From positions 1 through 64,000 of the forward strand of contig JAURVB010004750.1 of the NCBI GenBank assembly GCA_033002965.1: 64,000 bases of DNA, written 5' to 3'. The position numbers were made by a program, and so were the translations under genes. This document shows positions 1 to 9,399 of the stretch, one piece after another; position 1 is the stretch's first letter; the number at the start of each line of letters is the position of its first letter. Source of the stretch: Piper betle. Lineage: Eukaryota > Streptophyta > Magnoliopsida > Piperales > Piperaceae. The notes below the pieces were generated by a model. It was not told the origin of the DNA. It saw only the letters and a program-made list of their open reading frames with translations, and ran no database searches.

Positions 1-101
1 TCACTTGAAACACAATCATGATATCAAAATTCAATGATACCATTTTTTGTCTATTTACATAATTATAACATTTCAAATTTTTATTAAATTTTGACTATGT
101 A

Positions 102-174
102 AGATCTTGATGGATTCGAACCACCATCCCTCAAGAATTTTTTGAGTGCTCTGCTAATTTTGAGCTAAAGATTT
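102..174 (-). pseudogene. tRNA-like sequence (tRNA pseudogene or SINE head)
   Basis: Read on the minus strand this folds as a cloverleaf. The 7-bp acceptor stem has six of seven pairs, the D stem is GCTC/GAGC, and the anticodon stem CTCAA/TTGAG encloses a 7-nt loop. The T arm has the exact pol III B-box GGTTCGAATCC with a 5-bp stem. The expected T at position 33 is absent, so the anticodon is not credible and I do not assign an amino acid. It could be a decayed tRNA gene, an organellar tRNA relic or the 5' head of a tRNA-derived SINE. Confidence 0.4.
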
Positions 175-602
175 ACAACAGTTTAAGTCATTAAAAAACA
201 TAAGTTGGTGGTCTGACGACAAGCTTTCATGTCAGATAGACAAAACATTTAAAATTGAAACAACAACGGTCTGGCCGACAAACATTTATAACACATTTTT
301 CAATTCCTGTAAACATCATGCCTAGAACATAAAAATTGCAAAACATAACACATTTTTCAATTCCTCAAGTGTCTCCACCTCAATCAGCCATCTCTTAGCA
401 GACTGTACCAGAAAACTTTCACATTGAGTTTTAAGTTCCATAGATGTAGCAAAAAATATGATTTGCCCAATTTTAATAGTCTTGTAATCAGCCTTCGTTT
501 GTTGTCTTGGCAACCATCTGCGTTCTTCTTAATCTTGCAGATGGAAAATATTGAGTCTCTTGTTTGATACGCATAAAGTAATGGTTGCAGCCATGTGCTT
601 AC
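175..602. other. no gene recognised
   Basis: AT-rich sequence. Short minus-strand open frames (for example 384-629) continue past the exon-like block at 603-680, but show no family motif I recognise. Confidence 0.5.
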
Positions 603-680
603 CTTCAGAAGGGGAGAAGCTAACAGCATAAATTAGCAAGACAAGCAGCCGTGAGTCTTGCACATTTTGCACATGTGTAT
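603..680 (-). pseudogene. possible WD40 exon, TOPLESS-related-like
   Basis: A minus-strand block with a canonical acceptor (TTCTCAG) before 680 and a canonical donor (GTAAGC) after 603; both boundaries are phase 1. It reads DTHVQNVQDSRLLVL and then AVSFSPSEG. The first part resembles the DTRVQFHxDQxRLLVVHE stretch in the C-terminal WD40 region of TOPLESS-related corepressors, with one codon missing and no HETQ. That resemblance is short and from memory. I cannot find neighbouring TOPLESS exons, so this is a relic at best. Confidence 0.2.
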
Positions 681-1751
681 CTGAGAACACAACAAAGTTT
701 GATAGTAGCTTTAGTGCAAAGTTTTAGACACAGAGAAATTAATGAATAACATCCGCAGCTGCATAAAACTTACTGATTTCTCATTCTCATCTCATCAAAG
801 CATTATAAGTGCATTGTACGCCCACATTTCAGAACAGTAGTTTCCCTTAATGAGTCAAGAAGATACTACAGGAAGGAAGCATGCTTGGCACAAAAAGACC
901 TCGTAATAGATTGATTAATGGTGTTACATTGAGTTTTCAACACATAAATGATTGTCAAGCAGTCCAGTGAAGTCATTGATCACTACAAGTTCCTGCCTCG
1001 CCAGAGAATGTCGTTAAAGAGTTGCATTCCCTGCGAGACCCTGGCACTTCGCTGCCCATCTGAGAGAAGTCGATGATTGATTGAACTCCTAAACTGTAAT
1101 GTCTAAATCCTGGCTTAGATTTTAGGCAGATAATATTATCAATACTTGGAATTGGATTGAAAACAAAAAAAATAAAAGAAAGATTGTAAAACTATGAAGA
1201 ATATCCGGCGAAATTCTAGTAGCTATCTTTCCCATCGAACTGTCAAATATCAATTTGATATCAAAGCAATTTGCAAGCATACAAAGCAGGTCCATAAATG
1301 TGAGCAGCAATTTGACAACTTATTATTTTCATTCTTTCATGTCAACTTCACATGAAATTTGTCCAACTATCAAAATTTATCACTTACATGGGAATAATTG
1401 CTATAACATTGCAGACATTTCTTATAAAATAAAAAGAAACTTCCTTCCAATAAAAAAATGCTTACAATGAAATAAATGTTTCTTCCCTTCCAAAGTAAAA
1501 TGACAAAAAAACAAGCAGACATCAGATTATTTACAGGGGCTTGTGCCTGTTGATGATTTGCAGCTAGACCCAACACTCAGGCTTTAAAATTAGTGACTGG
1601 GATGACAAAACAACTAATAATTAAACATCTTTAAATACGTTTAATCAGTTTAGAATATGTAAGTGAAGAAACTCTTTGAATTTGCAGCTCCCAAGTGCTG
1701 TGATGGCCACCTTACCCGACCTTTCTGCAAGCTTTTCTACTTGAGGCCTTT
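681..1751. other. 3' flank of the CIPK remnant, no gene recognised
   Basis: Lies downstream (minus-strand sense) of the CIPK stop codon. It would include the kinase 3' untranslated region. No convincing exon was found here. Confidence 0.45.
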
Positions 1752-2193
1752 CTATAAGCTAGTTTTCGATTTCCATACTATGTCCTTTATCCCTGTTGTG
1801 AAGGTCTTATAGAACTGTAGGTTGCATTGAAGGAAGAGTAAACCAGTAAAATGTTAGTAGAAGAACTAATTGCAAAACATAAAGGGCAACATCTTAGTCC
1901 CAAGTTTTACATGCAGCACTTGCCTTGTGGAATTCTACCGTGTCACCTCCAGTTCTATTGAGTTCCACCATGTGTAAGCAAGGAGCAACCTCAAAGACCT
2001 GAGCAACAAAATTTCTAGTTTAGTACTCTGCGAAGATAATACACTGATTATTCACACTTTCACAGAGATAGCATGTTTTATTTTTTACAGCATCACAAGT
2101 TTGCAAACTAGAAGGATCATGAAAATGCCTTGTTATCTCAGTGGCAACTGAGAGATGCCCCTTCTTTCTGGTCTTATCACCTTGCAACTTCAT
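1752..2193 (-). pseudogene. CIPK: CBL-interacting protein kinase, last three exons (truncated)
   Basis: Three minus-strand coding blocks rebuild the C-terminal regulatory end of a CIPK (SnRK3 Ser/Thr kinase that calcium-loaded CBL proteins activate). Exon A (2137-2193) reads MKLQGDKTRKKGHLSVATE, exon B (1924-1998) reads VFEVAPCLHMVELNRTGG and on to DTVEFHK, and exon C (1752-1814) reads FYKTFTTGIKDIVWKSKTSL then stop. Together they match the end of the intron-rich CIPK3/9/23 clade. Acceptors before B and C are normal AG. The donor after B is GCAAGT, a tolerated GC donor or a mutation. The donor after A is ATAACA, not GT. Kinase domain, NAF motif and all upstream exons are absent: directly upstream of exon A the sequence turns into a PPR-gene fragment. 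So this is a 5'-truncated, probably dead remnant. Confidence 0.8.
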
Positions 2194-2214
2194 TTGCGCA
2201 AGGAAGGGAGATGG

Positions 2215-2700
2215 GCTTAGATGCCGACCAGCGCCGACCCAATAAAGGCCTCGCCTTGGAAGCTTTGACGACGGGGATGGAGGATCCACTGCCGGCGGAT
2301 ACGGCGGAGATGGCGAAGGCGTAGGTGAAGTTGTCCGGTCGGAGGGAGGGGTCGCCGGCTGCGGCAAGGCGGAGATAGAGGGAGTGGGCGTGAGCAGGGA
2401 GGGCATGCGGGCAAGGCCGCGAAGGAGCTGCGGCCGCGGGCCGGCGAAGGGGAGGACAGAGGTGCCAAGGCGATGGGAGAGAGGAGGCCGAGGAGGGCGT
2501 CGACGTCGGCAGTGACGGCGTCGGCGGCAGAGACGAAGCGGGCAGTGGTGGAGAAGGCGGGGAGGTGGGAGAGGATGCAGGAGTGGACGCGGGACTTGAT
2601 GACGAAGGTAGCGGGAGTGGAGGAGGTCGACGAGTAGGTGAAGGTCGAGGGTGGAGAGGGGGGCCGAAGTGCCGGCCGGGGTGGTTGTGCCGATGGAGGA
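2215..2700 (-). pseudogene. PPR protein fragment (DYW-type, N-terminal region), frameshifted
   Basis: GC-rich minus-strand sequence that encodes parts of a pentatricopeptide repeat protein, an organelle RNA-binding and editing factor family. Recognisable stretches lie in different frames: LDLHLLVDLLHS near the start, then TFVIKSRVHSCILSHLP and SAADAVTADVDALLGLLSP, then LYLRLAAAGDPSLRPDNF followed by TYAFAISAVSAG, and finally GEAFIGSALVGI. The order fits the N-terminal 150 or so residues of the Arabidopsis At4g30700-like (MEF29) group. At least two frameshifts and a short deletion break it, and no start codon or downstream PPR motifs follow. It abuts the CIPK exon at about 2194-2214 and is followed by transposon-end-like sequence, which suggests a captured gene piece. 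Confidence 0.65.
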
Positions 2701-2818
2701 AGCCACAGAAGCTAGGGTTTTATCGATTTTATTTTGAGCCGTTGGATAGAATCCAACGGCTAGGAAAAAATAAAGCACAGCGAGCATACCTGTGCTGCAG
2801 CACAGATTCTCCGGCCTC
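2701..2818. mobile_element. terminal segment of a TIR-type element (one end only)
   Basis: Contains two palindromes typical of the element ends seen further right: GAGCCGTTGGAT/ATCCAACGGCT (about 2735-2762) and CTGTGCTGCAGCACAG (about 2790-2805). It ends exactly at a (TA)n tract. No matching inverted end was found to the left, so either the left end is lost or the element ran into the PPR fragment. Confidence 0.4.
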
Positions 2819-2842
2819 ATATATATATATATATATATATAT
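2819..2842. repeat. (AT)n microsatellite between elements
   Basis: Pure AT dinucleotide run of 24 bp separating two GC-rich element ends. Confidence 0.95.
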
Positions 2843-2977
2843 GGTAAAGTGAAGAAGAGCAAGGGGCAGAAAAAATTTTCTGCCCCAAGCTCTTCTCTGG
2901 GCCGTCCGATTATAAGGACAGCCCAGATCTCCTGTTAGAAAATAAAATTCCAAAAGTGCCCCCGCCCACCGCCGCCG

Positions 2978-3325
2978 CCCTGTCGCACAACCGCCCCGCC
3001 GCGTTGTCGCCCCTCGGGCCGCCACCCCTTCGAGAGGGGGAGGGACGCCTTCCCTCCCCTCCCTCCTCCTCGCTCCCCGCCGCGGATGCCACCGCCCAGT
3101 CGCGGACGCCCGTCCACCCCGCTCCCCATCGACCCCGTCGTCCCGCCGCCACCCTGTCGCACCACCGCCCCGCCGCGTCGTCGCCCCTCCGGCCGCCACC
3201 CCTTCGCGAGGGGAGGGACGCGCTTCCTCCCCCTCCCTCCTCCTCGCTCCCCCGCCGCGGACGCCGCCGCCCAATCGCGGACGCCCGTCCGCCCCGCTCC
3301 CCATCGACCCCGTCGTCCCGCCCCC
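2978..3325. repeat. tandem duplication of about 174 bp in E1
   Basis: The block starting CCCTGTCGCACAACCGCC at 2978 recurs as CCCTGTCGCACCACCGCC at 3152. Both copies run through the same landmarks (CACCCCTTCG, CTCCTCCTCGCTCCC, CGCGGACGCCCGTCC, CCCATCGACCCCGTCG). Confidence 0.8.
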
Positions 3326-3393
3326 CGGCGGCCGCAGCCGCCGGGGGGCGGGACGACGGGGTCGATGGGGAGCGGGGCGGACGGGCGTCCGCG
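3276..3393. repeat. perfect inverted repeat: 57-bp arms, 4-nt loop
   Basis: Arm 3276-3332 and arm 3337-3393 are exact reverse complements by direct reading, separated only by CGCA (3333-3336). The left arm is the end of the second tandem copy in E1, so the right arm looks like an inverted copy of it. Confidence 0.9.
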
Positions 3394-3796
3394 GCTGGCC
3401 GGCGGCATCCGCGGCACAGAGGTTTTTTTTCCTGTCGGGGCCGCCGCCGGCCAGATCTGGCCGCGACAGGCTGGACCTGGCCGTCCCCGACCAGATCTGG
3501 CCGGGGGACCAGCCCAGGTCCGGCCGAACTGTCGCGGCCAAATCTGGCCGCGGCTGCCTGCCCGCATCTGGCGGGGGCCAGATCTGGGCGCCCTCCCTCC
3601 CCCGCCACGGCGGCGGCGCTCCGCCTCCGCCCCTCCATATGATCTGGACCGTCCTTCTAATCGGACGGTCCAGATCAAATTAAAATTATTTTTTAAAAAA
3701 AACTAATAAATCTGGGTCGTCCTTGTAATCGGACGGCCCAGAATAAAAGGTGGCGCAGATGCGCTTCCCTGCCTCTGGTGCAGGGAAATGCAACTC

Positions 3797-3797
<1 letters not shown>

Positions 3798-3853
<56 letters not shown>
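3798..3853. repeat. (TA)n microsatellite, 56 bp
   Basis: Uninterrupted TA dinucleotides between elements E1 and E2. Confidence 0.97.
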
Positions 3854-3856
<3 letters not shown>

Positions 3857-4601
3857 CCGATTTCCTCGCCAGAGGCGGGAAATCGGCTCTCTGCGCCACA
3901 ATGATCTGGGCCGTCCGATTACAAGGACGGCCGAAGACTAATTAGTTTTTAAATTTTAATTTGATCTGGACCGTCCGATTCTGAAAGGACAGTCCGAGGG
4001 CAGAGGCGGAGCGCACCCGCCTGTGGCCGGGAAGGCCTTTGCCCCGGCGCCCGCCACGGCCCCCCGCCTCGGTCCCGGCCCCCGGCCCCGGCCCCGCCCC
4101 CCGCCCCGGCGCCCGCCACGGCCAGATCTGGCCGCGGCGCTGCTCCGCCGTCGTCCCGCCTCGCCCACCCCCGCCCGGCCGGCCGCGGCCCGTCCTAGAC
4201 GCCGCGGCCCCCTCCCTTCTCCCCTCCGCCCACCCACGCCGCCCTCGCCCCGCCTCGCCCCCCCCCGGCCCCGGCCCCCGCCCAGCGCCCGCCACGGCCA
4301 GATCTGGCTGCGGCGCTGCTCCGCCGTCGCCCCGCCTCGCCACCCCCCGCCCGCCCGGCCGCGGCGGGATCCCAGACGCCGCGGCCCCCTTCTCCTCCGC
4401 CCACCCACGCCGCCGTCGCCCCGCCTCGCCCACCCCCGGCCTGGCCGGCCGCGGCCGAATCCCTGCCGTCGGCGGAGGAGGGGGGTGGTGGAAAAAAAAA
4501 TTTTTTTTTATCAAATCTGGGCCGTTCGATCATAATCGGACGGCCCAGATTATCCCGGCGCAAGGGTGGCTCCCGCCTCTGGCGCAGGAAACCTTTTACC
4601 C
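3854..4601. mobile_element. TA-bounded GC-rich TIR element, copy E2
   Basis: A 748-bp unit between (TA)n tracts. Left end (TTTCCTCGCCAGAGGCGGGA, then CTGCGCCACAATGATCTGGG) and the reverse complement of the right end (TTTCCTGCGCCAGAGGCGGG, then GCGCCGGGATAATCTGGGCC) match with gaps, giving terminal inverted repeats of about 90 bp that each contain the ATCTGGGCCGTCCGATT palindrome. The core is extremely G+C rich with a roughly 176-bp tandem duplication. No transposase. The right end also resembles the right end of E1 (CCTCTGGTGCAGGGAA against CCTCTGGCGCAGGAAA), so E1 and E2 are one family. Confidence 0.65.
4111..4462. repeat. tandem duplication of about 176 bp in E2
   Basis: GCCCGCCACGGCCAGATCTG begins at 4111 and again at 4287. 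The following landmarks (GCGGCGCTGCTCCGCCGTCG, AGACGCCGCGGCCCCCT, CCGCCCACCCACGCCGCC) recur in the same order. Confidence 0.8.
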
Positions 4602-4616
4602 ATATATATATATATA
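4602..4616. repeat. (AT)n microsatellite
   Basis: Short AT run between E2 and E3. Confidence 0.9.
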
Positions 4617-5409
4617 GGGATTGGCTACCCTGGGGGTGACTGCAGGAACAAGCTTCCTGCGGTTGCTCAAATCTCGGACCGTCAGATCTAATCTGACGGC
4701 TCAGATCTATTTTTAAAAAAACCTAATTTTTACCCTCTCCCCTCCCACTGCCCGGCGCCGCCCGCCCTCGCCGCGCCGCCACCCTTCGCCGCCGCCCACG
4801 TCCACCGCGCCGCCGCCGTCGTCGCTCCCGTTGCCTCGCCCACGCCCCCGCCGCGTCGCCTAGCCCAGCATCCTTCGCCCCCGCCGCGCGCCATTGAAGC
4901 ACCCTCGCCGCGCCCCCGTCCACGGCGCCCCGTCCACGGCGCCGCCGCGCTCCCTCTCGACCCGCCCGCGGGGTCGCAAGGGCGCGCGCGGCCCGGAGTG
5001 GCGACGCGGGCGGCGAGGCGACGGGGAGCGTGGGCGAGGTGACGGGGAGCGGTGACGGCGGCGGTGCGCGAGGACGTGGGGCGCGGCGAAGGGTGGCGGC
5101 GCGGCGGCCGTGGCGCGGCGAGGGGGCGGCGGCCGTGGCGCGGCGAGGGCGGCGGCCGTGGCGCGGCGAGGGCGGCGGCCGTGGCGCGGCGAGGGCGGCG
5201 GCCGTGGCGCGGCGAGGCGGCGGCCGTGGCGCGGCGAGGGCGGCGGCCGTGGCGCGGCGAGGGCGGTGGCGCCGGGTAGTGGGAGAGGGGGAGGGTAAAA
5301 ATTAGGTTTTTTTAAAAAATAGATCTCGAACCGTCAGATTAGATCTGACGGTCCGGATTTGAGCGACCGCGGGAAGCTGTTCCTGCGGTCACCCCCAGGG
5401 TAGCCAATC

Positions 5410-5411
<2 letters not shown>
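4617..5411. mobile_element. TA-bounded GC-rich TIR element, copy E3 (long TIRs)
   Basis: A 795-bp unit with clear terminal inverted repeats of about 140 bp (4617-4760 against 5268-5411). Left starts GGGATTGGCTACCCTGGGGG; the reverse complement of the right end starts identically. Each TIR contains an inner palindrome ACCGTCAGATCTAATCTGACGG and an A/T-rich step before the GC-rich core. (TA)n lies on both sides. The core carries a short GC tandem repeat and no transposase. Terminal sequence differs from E1/E2, so this is a second family sharing the same target preference. Confidence 0.8.
5104..5268. repeat. GC-rich tandem repeat, unit about 21-24 bp
   Basis: Seven or so copies of a unit containing GCGGCCGTGGCGCGGCGAGG. 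Read in frame it gives Gly/Arg/Ala repeats on the plus strand, so the open frames here are repeat artefacts. Confidence 0.85.

Positions 5412-5451
<40 letters not shown>
5412..5451. repeat. (AT)n microsatellite, 40 bp
   Basis: Pure AT run directly after E3. The next 155 bp (to about 5608) has loosely inverted ends (GTTATACGAG and CTCGTATAAC) and might be a further small element. Confidence 0.93.
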
Positions 5452-5455
<4 letters not shown>

Positions 5456-7197
5456 ATGGTTATACGAGTAACAACTCGTATAAGTATATGAGCTAACTCA
5501 TTTGGACTGTTTCTTCATCTTAAATATAAATGAAATCAGACCGTTTAGATGAGCCTCACTCGTATAACTTATATGAGTCATGGCTTATGCAAGCGTTTCT
5601 CATATTAATTCTTTTAGTTGATACAAATCAATTAAAACCATCACACCAAACATAGTTCCGCAGATCAATCTTTTTGTGCCACTAAATAATGGTAATGATA
5701 AGTGAATCGAATGTTTATTAACCCAATCGACTTTATAATTAACCAATTAATAAAATAATAATTAATCAAAACAACAAATTAATGGACACTAATTAATAAA
5801 CTTATTATCACACTGAGATAAAACCAATTATACTCATACACAATGTGACTTATAATTATTACTTCTCGATTATAAATACAACACTTATTTAAGTTACTTG
5901 ACTTATAAGGCTATACCACTTAGCCATCTGCATACCAAAAATCTTACCACCTATTCTACACATGCATGTACCTAAATTAGTAGCAACACACTCATACAGG
6001 AAAAAGTAAAGATCGAGCATACATAATTACTGGCCCAACAGGCAATTAATTCCTCCAAGGTATTCAACCATTATTACATTCCTCAGTACATCATATCCAG
6101 CGACACAACTAGTCGTTTTGCTTAAATAAACCCAGATTAATATGTAATACCATATATTTACTTATTAAATAATTCCCCTGATAAATAGGTCCATTCTTGG
6201 TCATGCATATAGGTCTTAAGAATGTTGCTCTATGGCCCTTTTGATATTTTGTTTGTCTTTATCATTGATGAGTGGCTTGTTTGGTATGTTATATATGTCA
6301 GGTAAATATATTTATTGGTCTGTTCGGTGACTAGATTAGATCAAGTGGGTGGGTAAATTATTGGTGTATGCATGGGTTTAGGGACTACGCGCGGTTGTGT
6401 TGTGAAGATCGACTAATGTGGTAACTGGTATGGATGTTTGGCTAATCAATAACTATATGTATTAATTTATTTATAGCTAATAAATAATTGTATCAAATGT
6501 GGATTCTTTTATCATTTTAGTTGATTTAATTATGGCCTATACTGTCTCTTAATATTTAGTCATGGCAGTATCCAATAATAAATCAACTGAATGATTAGAT
6601 TACTAGCTGCCAATTTCATTGCATAGGGTAGAATTAAAAATTATTGCCTTAATTTCATATGTTTTTAAACAAAACAAAACAAAGGGCTTTAGATAAAATC
6701 AAATCCCATATGGAGAATATTTCTCCAACCGAATCCCCTAGAAGTCTAACCTATTGACGGTCAACAACTCTTCCCAAATATCTTCCCTACACCGACAAAC
6801 TCAACTCACTCAAAACTCCTCGCAATGAACAGTTTTTTTAAAAAAGATGAAAGCATTAAAATTTCTAATATGAACCCACACCCTTGGCACACCCCTAACC
6901 AACACAACCCAGAACATGCTAGGCCAAAAGTGAATAAAATAAAAATATGGGTTTCATAGAAGGCGATTAATTAACATGAGAGTACTCGATTTTTGTGCAC
7001 TTAACTAAGAGTTATACAAAAGTTTAGAAAAAGTTTAAGATGTTTGTTTTTCTTAAGAGTTAGACTATGATATGATATTGCCAAAATAGACATTTGTTGA
7101 GTGGGCACAACACCTATTCAAATTACGATGCTATCATATCTACAACATATTGCCTCCTCCGTAGATGTCCTTTGAGTGTTCTCAATATATATAAATA

Positions 7198-7231
<34 letters not shown>

Positions 7232-7908
7232 TAGTTTTCTTCCACGTGAAAGTTAGTTAATATTTACCAGTTTGTATTAGTTGTTTTCTAGACTAGTGAC
7301 ATGTAGGTGTTACAACCTACACCCACTTGTACTCAACACACCGTTATTTTATTTTGTGCTAATGTCTCTGTACTTGTTGTGTGCTTATGTATATTTATTT
7401 AATGTATTTGAAATGTATGCCCTCCACACTTTTGTATCAGCAGATCAGATGTGGGACGTCTTTAGTTGAGACACTTAAGCCTAATGTTTACCAACTATAT
7501 TGATGTATTTATTCACTTATTTTATCTAAACGTATGTTAATTTTGCTATATGTTGGATGCTTTTATGTCATATTATTGCATGCAGTTCCTTCTTAAGTTG
7601 TTACATTTATTCATTCATCTTTTTTTTGTTCAGTATTGGTTGAACATTAAATTGTGTTTTACTTTTTCAAAATGCCAAAATGGGTGTTTTGGTCCATTTC
7701 TATTTTGGGGCTTATAAATTAATTACCTTAGACATGACTTAATTTGATTGTAATATTTTTAATTTAGTTTAGTTGAAGCGTAAACTAGATTAGAGGTGTT
7801 ATTGAGTTAGGAGGTAGACCTTGTGAAAGCCAGAAGGTTGGGGGAGACGGATAGAGAGCACACGGGAAGGATTGGCTAGGAAGCGCCATTGCACTTGCTA
7901 CAGTAGCA
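5452..7908. other. AT-rich intergenic stretch
   Basis: No exon or element end that I can support beyond a (TA)n tract at 7207-7232. A 62-codon plus-strand frame at 7281-7469 has no recognisable motif. Confidence 0.5.
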
Positions 7909-8400
7909 CTAGTAAAAAAACTTTCGCCACCACAAAATGCGATTGCAAAAGACTTATTTCTAGCTGCAAATAATATTTTATGACCGGATTTGCAACCACA
8001 CTTTGAGGTCGCTAAAATAAGAGTCGCTAATAAATTTTGCAACCGGAAAACTTGTGGTTGTAAAGTTTGCAACAGCTTGTAACTGGCATTGTTGTTGCAA
8101 ATTTTGCAGCCGTTTCGTCACTGCAAGTTTGGTTGCAAATTTTACAATTGCGATCAGGTTGCAAAAGGGTCGCAAAGTTAAATAATTATAAAGATAAAAA
8201 ATTACTTGCAACTGTGTTTCCATTGCAAAACGGTTACTAAATTTTAAAAAGAATTAAAAAATATTTCCTACCACTTCTCCATTGCAAAATGATTGCAAAA
8301 TATCAAAAAAACTAAACAATAAAAAAATTGCAACCACTATATTCTGAAGTTTAAAAAAATTAGCTCATCACTATACAATTTAGCTCATTACAAACTTTTA
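7909..8400. mobile_element. CACTA (En/Spm-type) transposon end
   Basis: Starts CACTAGTAAAAAAACTTTCG, the hallmark terminus of CACTA elements. The following 400 bp is dense in short subterminal motifs of the TTGCAACC/TTGCAAA and GTCGC type in both orientations, as expected for transposase-binding arrays. The same motif style occurs at 33.48-33.77 kb. The matching far end was not found nearby, so this is an isolated end or a truncated copy. Confidence 0.55.
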
Positions 8401-8984
8401 ATTGGAACAATAAACCAAATTTACATTAGCAAAAATAAGATTCTAGACAAAACCGAATTTACTAATCTCATAGTGTACATCGTCATTGGTCCTTCCCAGC
8501 CTTCCAGCATCACTAGTTCCATAGGGTGAGCAAAAGTATCCCTATATATAAAACTTCTAGAGGTTTTTTTTTCAGATTTATAACCATTTACCGGCCCCAT
8601 CAACAATCCTTTTCTGGTTTCCCAAAAGTGAGAAATGGTCACTTTCTTTACAACCATAAGCTGTAATAAAGAGAAATGATCTCATCTATAGTTAATTTGC
8701 ACAAGTGCTTGGGTAAAACAGTAAGGAAACTCAGTGTAAAAAAAGATGGACAAAGAAGCGACCATGGCTACTTTTTTCAAACAGACCACTTACAATGCCC
8801 AAAAACTGCCACCTCTAAATTCTGCACAAAGAAGCATGGCTAGTTTTTCCCCCACACATAGACCTCTAAATTATGCAGATATTGTCCCAAACACACAATT
8901 TCAACGATGAACAGTAGACATCAAACACAGTTTCTCATTGAACAGTACCACTTCGCATTCTCTTTTTTCAAGTTTCGACATTCT
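8401..8984. other. no gene recognised
   Basis: Between the CACTA end and the copia LTR. A 78-codon minus-strand frame (8421-8657) has no known motif; it may be decayed CACTA interior. Confidence 0.4.
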
Positions 8985-9343
8985 TGTTGGGAGAATTGCA
9001 CAAACTTATATAATTAGTGATCACAAATAATTAAGAAGGAAAAGAAAATTGAGATGAAAACACAAGACAAATTTACATGGTTCGGAAACTTCGCCTACAT
9101 CCATGGGGTAGCAACAATGCAACTTCTTTCTTCAATAAGGTAGCATATTAGAAGCAAAATGCACTCTCTCAAAATACAAAGTAAACTTACTACTCAAGAG
9201 ATAACACTCACTTAGAGAATAACAAATGGACTCTTTTTTACCGTGTGCCAAATGAGGGTAGGTGAAGCCACAATTTCAACTTGCAATCACACTTATTTAT
9301 CTTAATCCATATTACCATGAATACCATACCTCCATTTCTAAGA
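8985..9343 (-). repeat. 3' LTR of the decayed copia element (359 bp)
   Basis: On the minus strand a purine tract AAGTGGGAGAA (9344-9358) precedes the LTR, whose first bases are TCTTAG (expected TGTTAG). The LTR ends ...TTCTCCCAACA at 8985. The position just downstream of the RNase H end is right for a 3' LTR. Its partner at the other end of the element is gone. Confidence 0.55.
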
Positions 9344-9399
9344 TTCTCCCACTTGAAGTTTAGTTTCTCATGCACCTTGTTGCTGCCCATGCATCTCTT

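Larger units (their letters stand above)
2843..3797. mobile_element. TA-bounded GC-rich TIR element, copy E1
   Basis: A 955-bp unit bounded on both sides by (TA)n. Near each end is an inverted palindrome of the type CTGGGCCGTCCGATT...GGACGGCCCAG (about 2897-2928 left, 3711-3741 right), and a third, related one lies at about 3641-3676. The core is over 70% G+C and holds a roughly 174-bp tandem duplication and a perfect 57-bp hairpin. No transposase is encoded: open frames on both strands are compositional (Pro/Arg/Gly/Ala-rich). It looks like a non-autonomous MITE-like element. Insertion inside (TA)n recalls the rice Micron elements, but I cannot assign a superfamily. Confidence 0.6.

Noticed and set aside
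2729..3706. Overlapping open frames of 190-270 codons on both strands
   Set aside because: They lie in the GC-rich core of element E1, run through (TA)n as Ile-Tyr repeats, and show only Pro/Arg/Gly/Ala composition on both strands.
3942..4617. Open frames up to 192 codons in E2
   Set aside because: Same compositional effect; tandem duplication and GC bias suppress stops in all frames, with no family motif.
5030..5305. Gly/Arg-rich frames at the end of E3
   Set aside because: They encode a 21-24 bp tandem repeat, not a protein.
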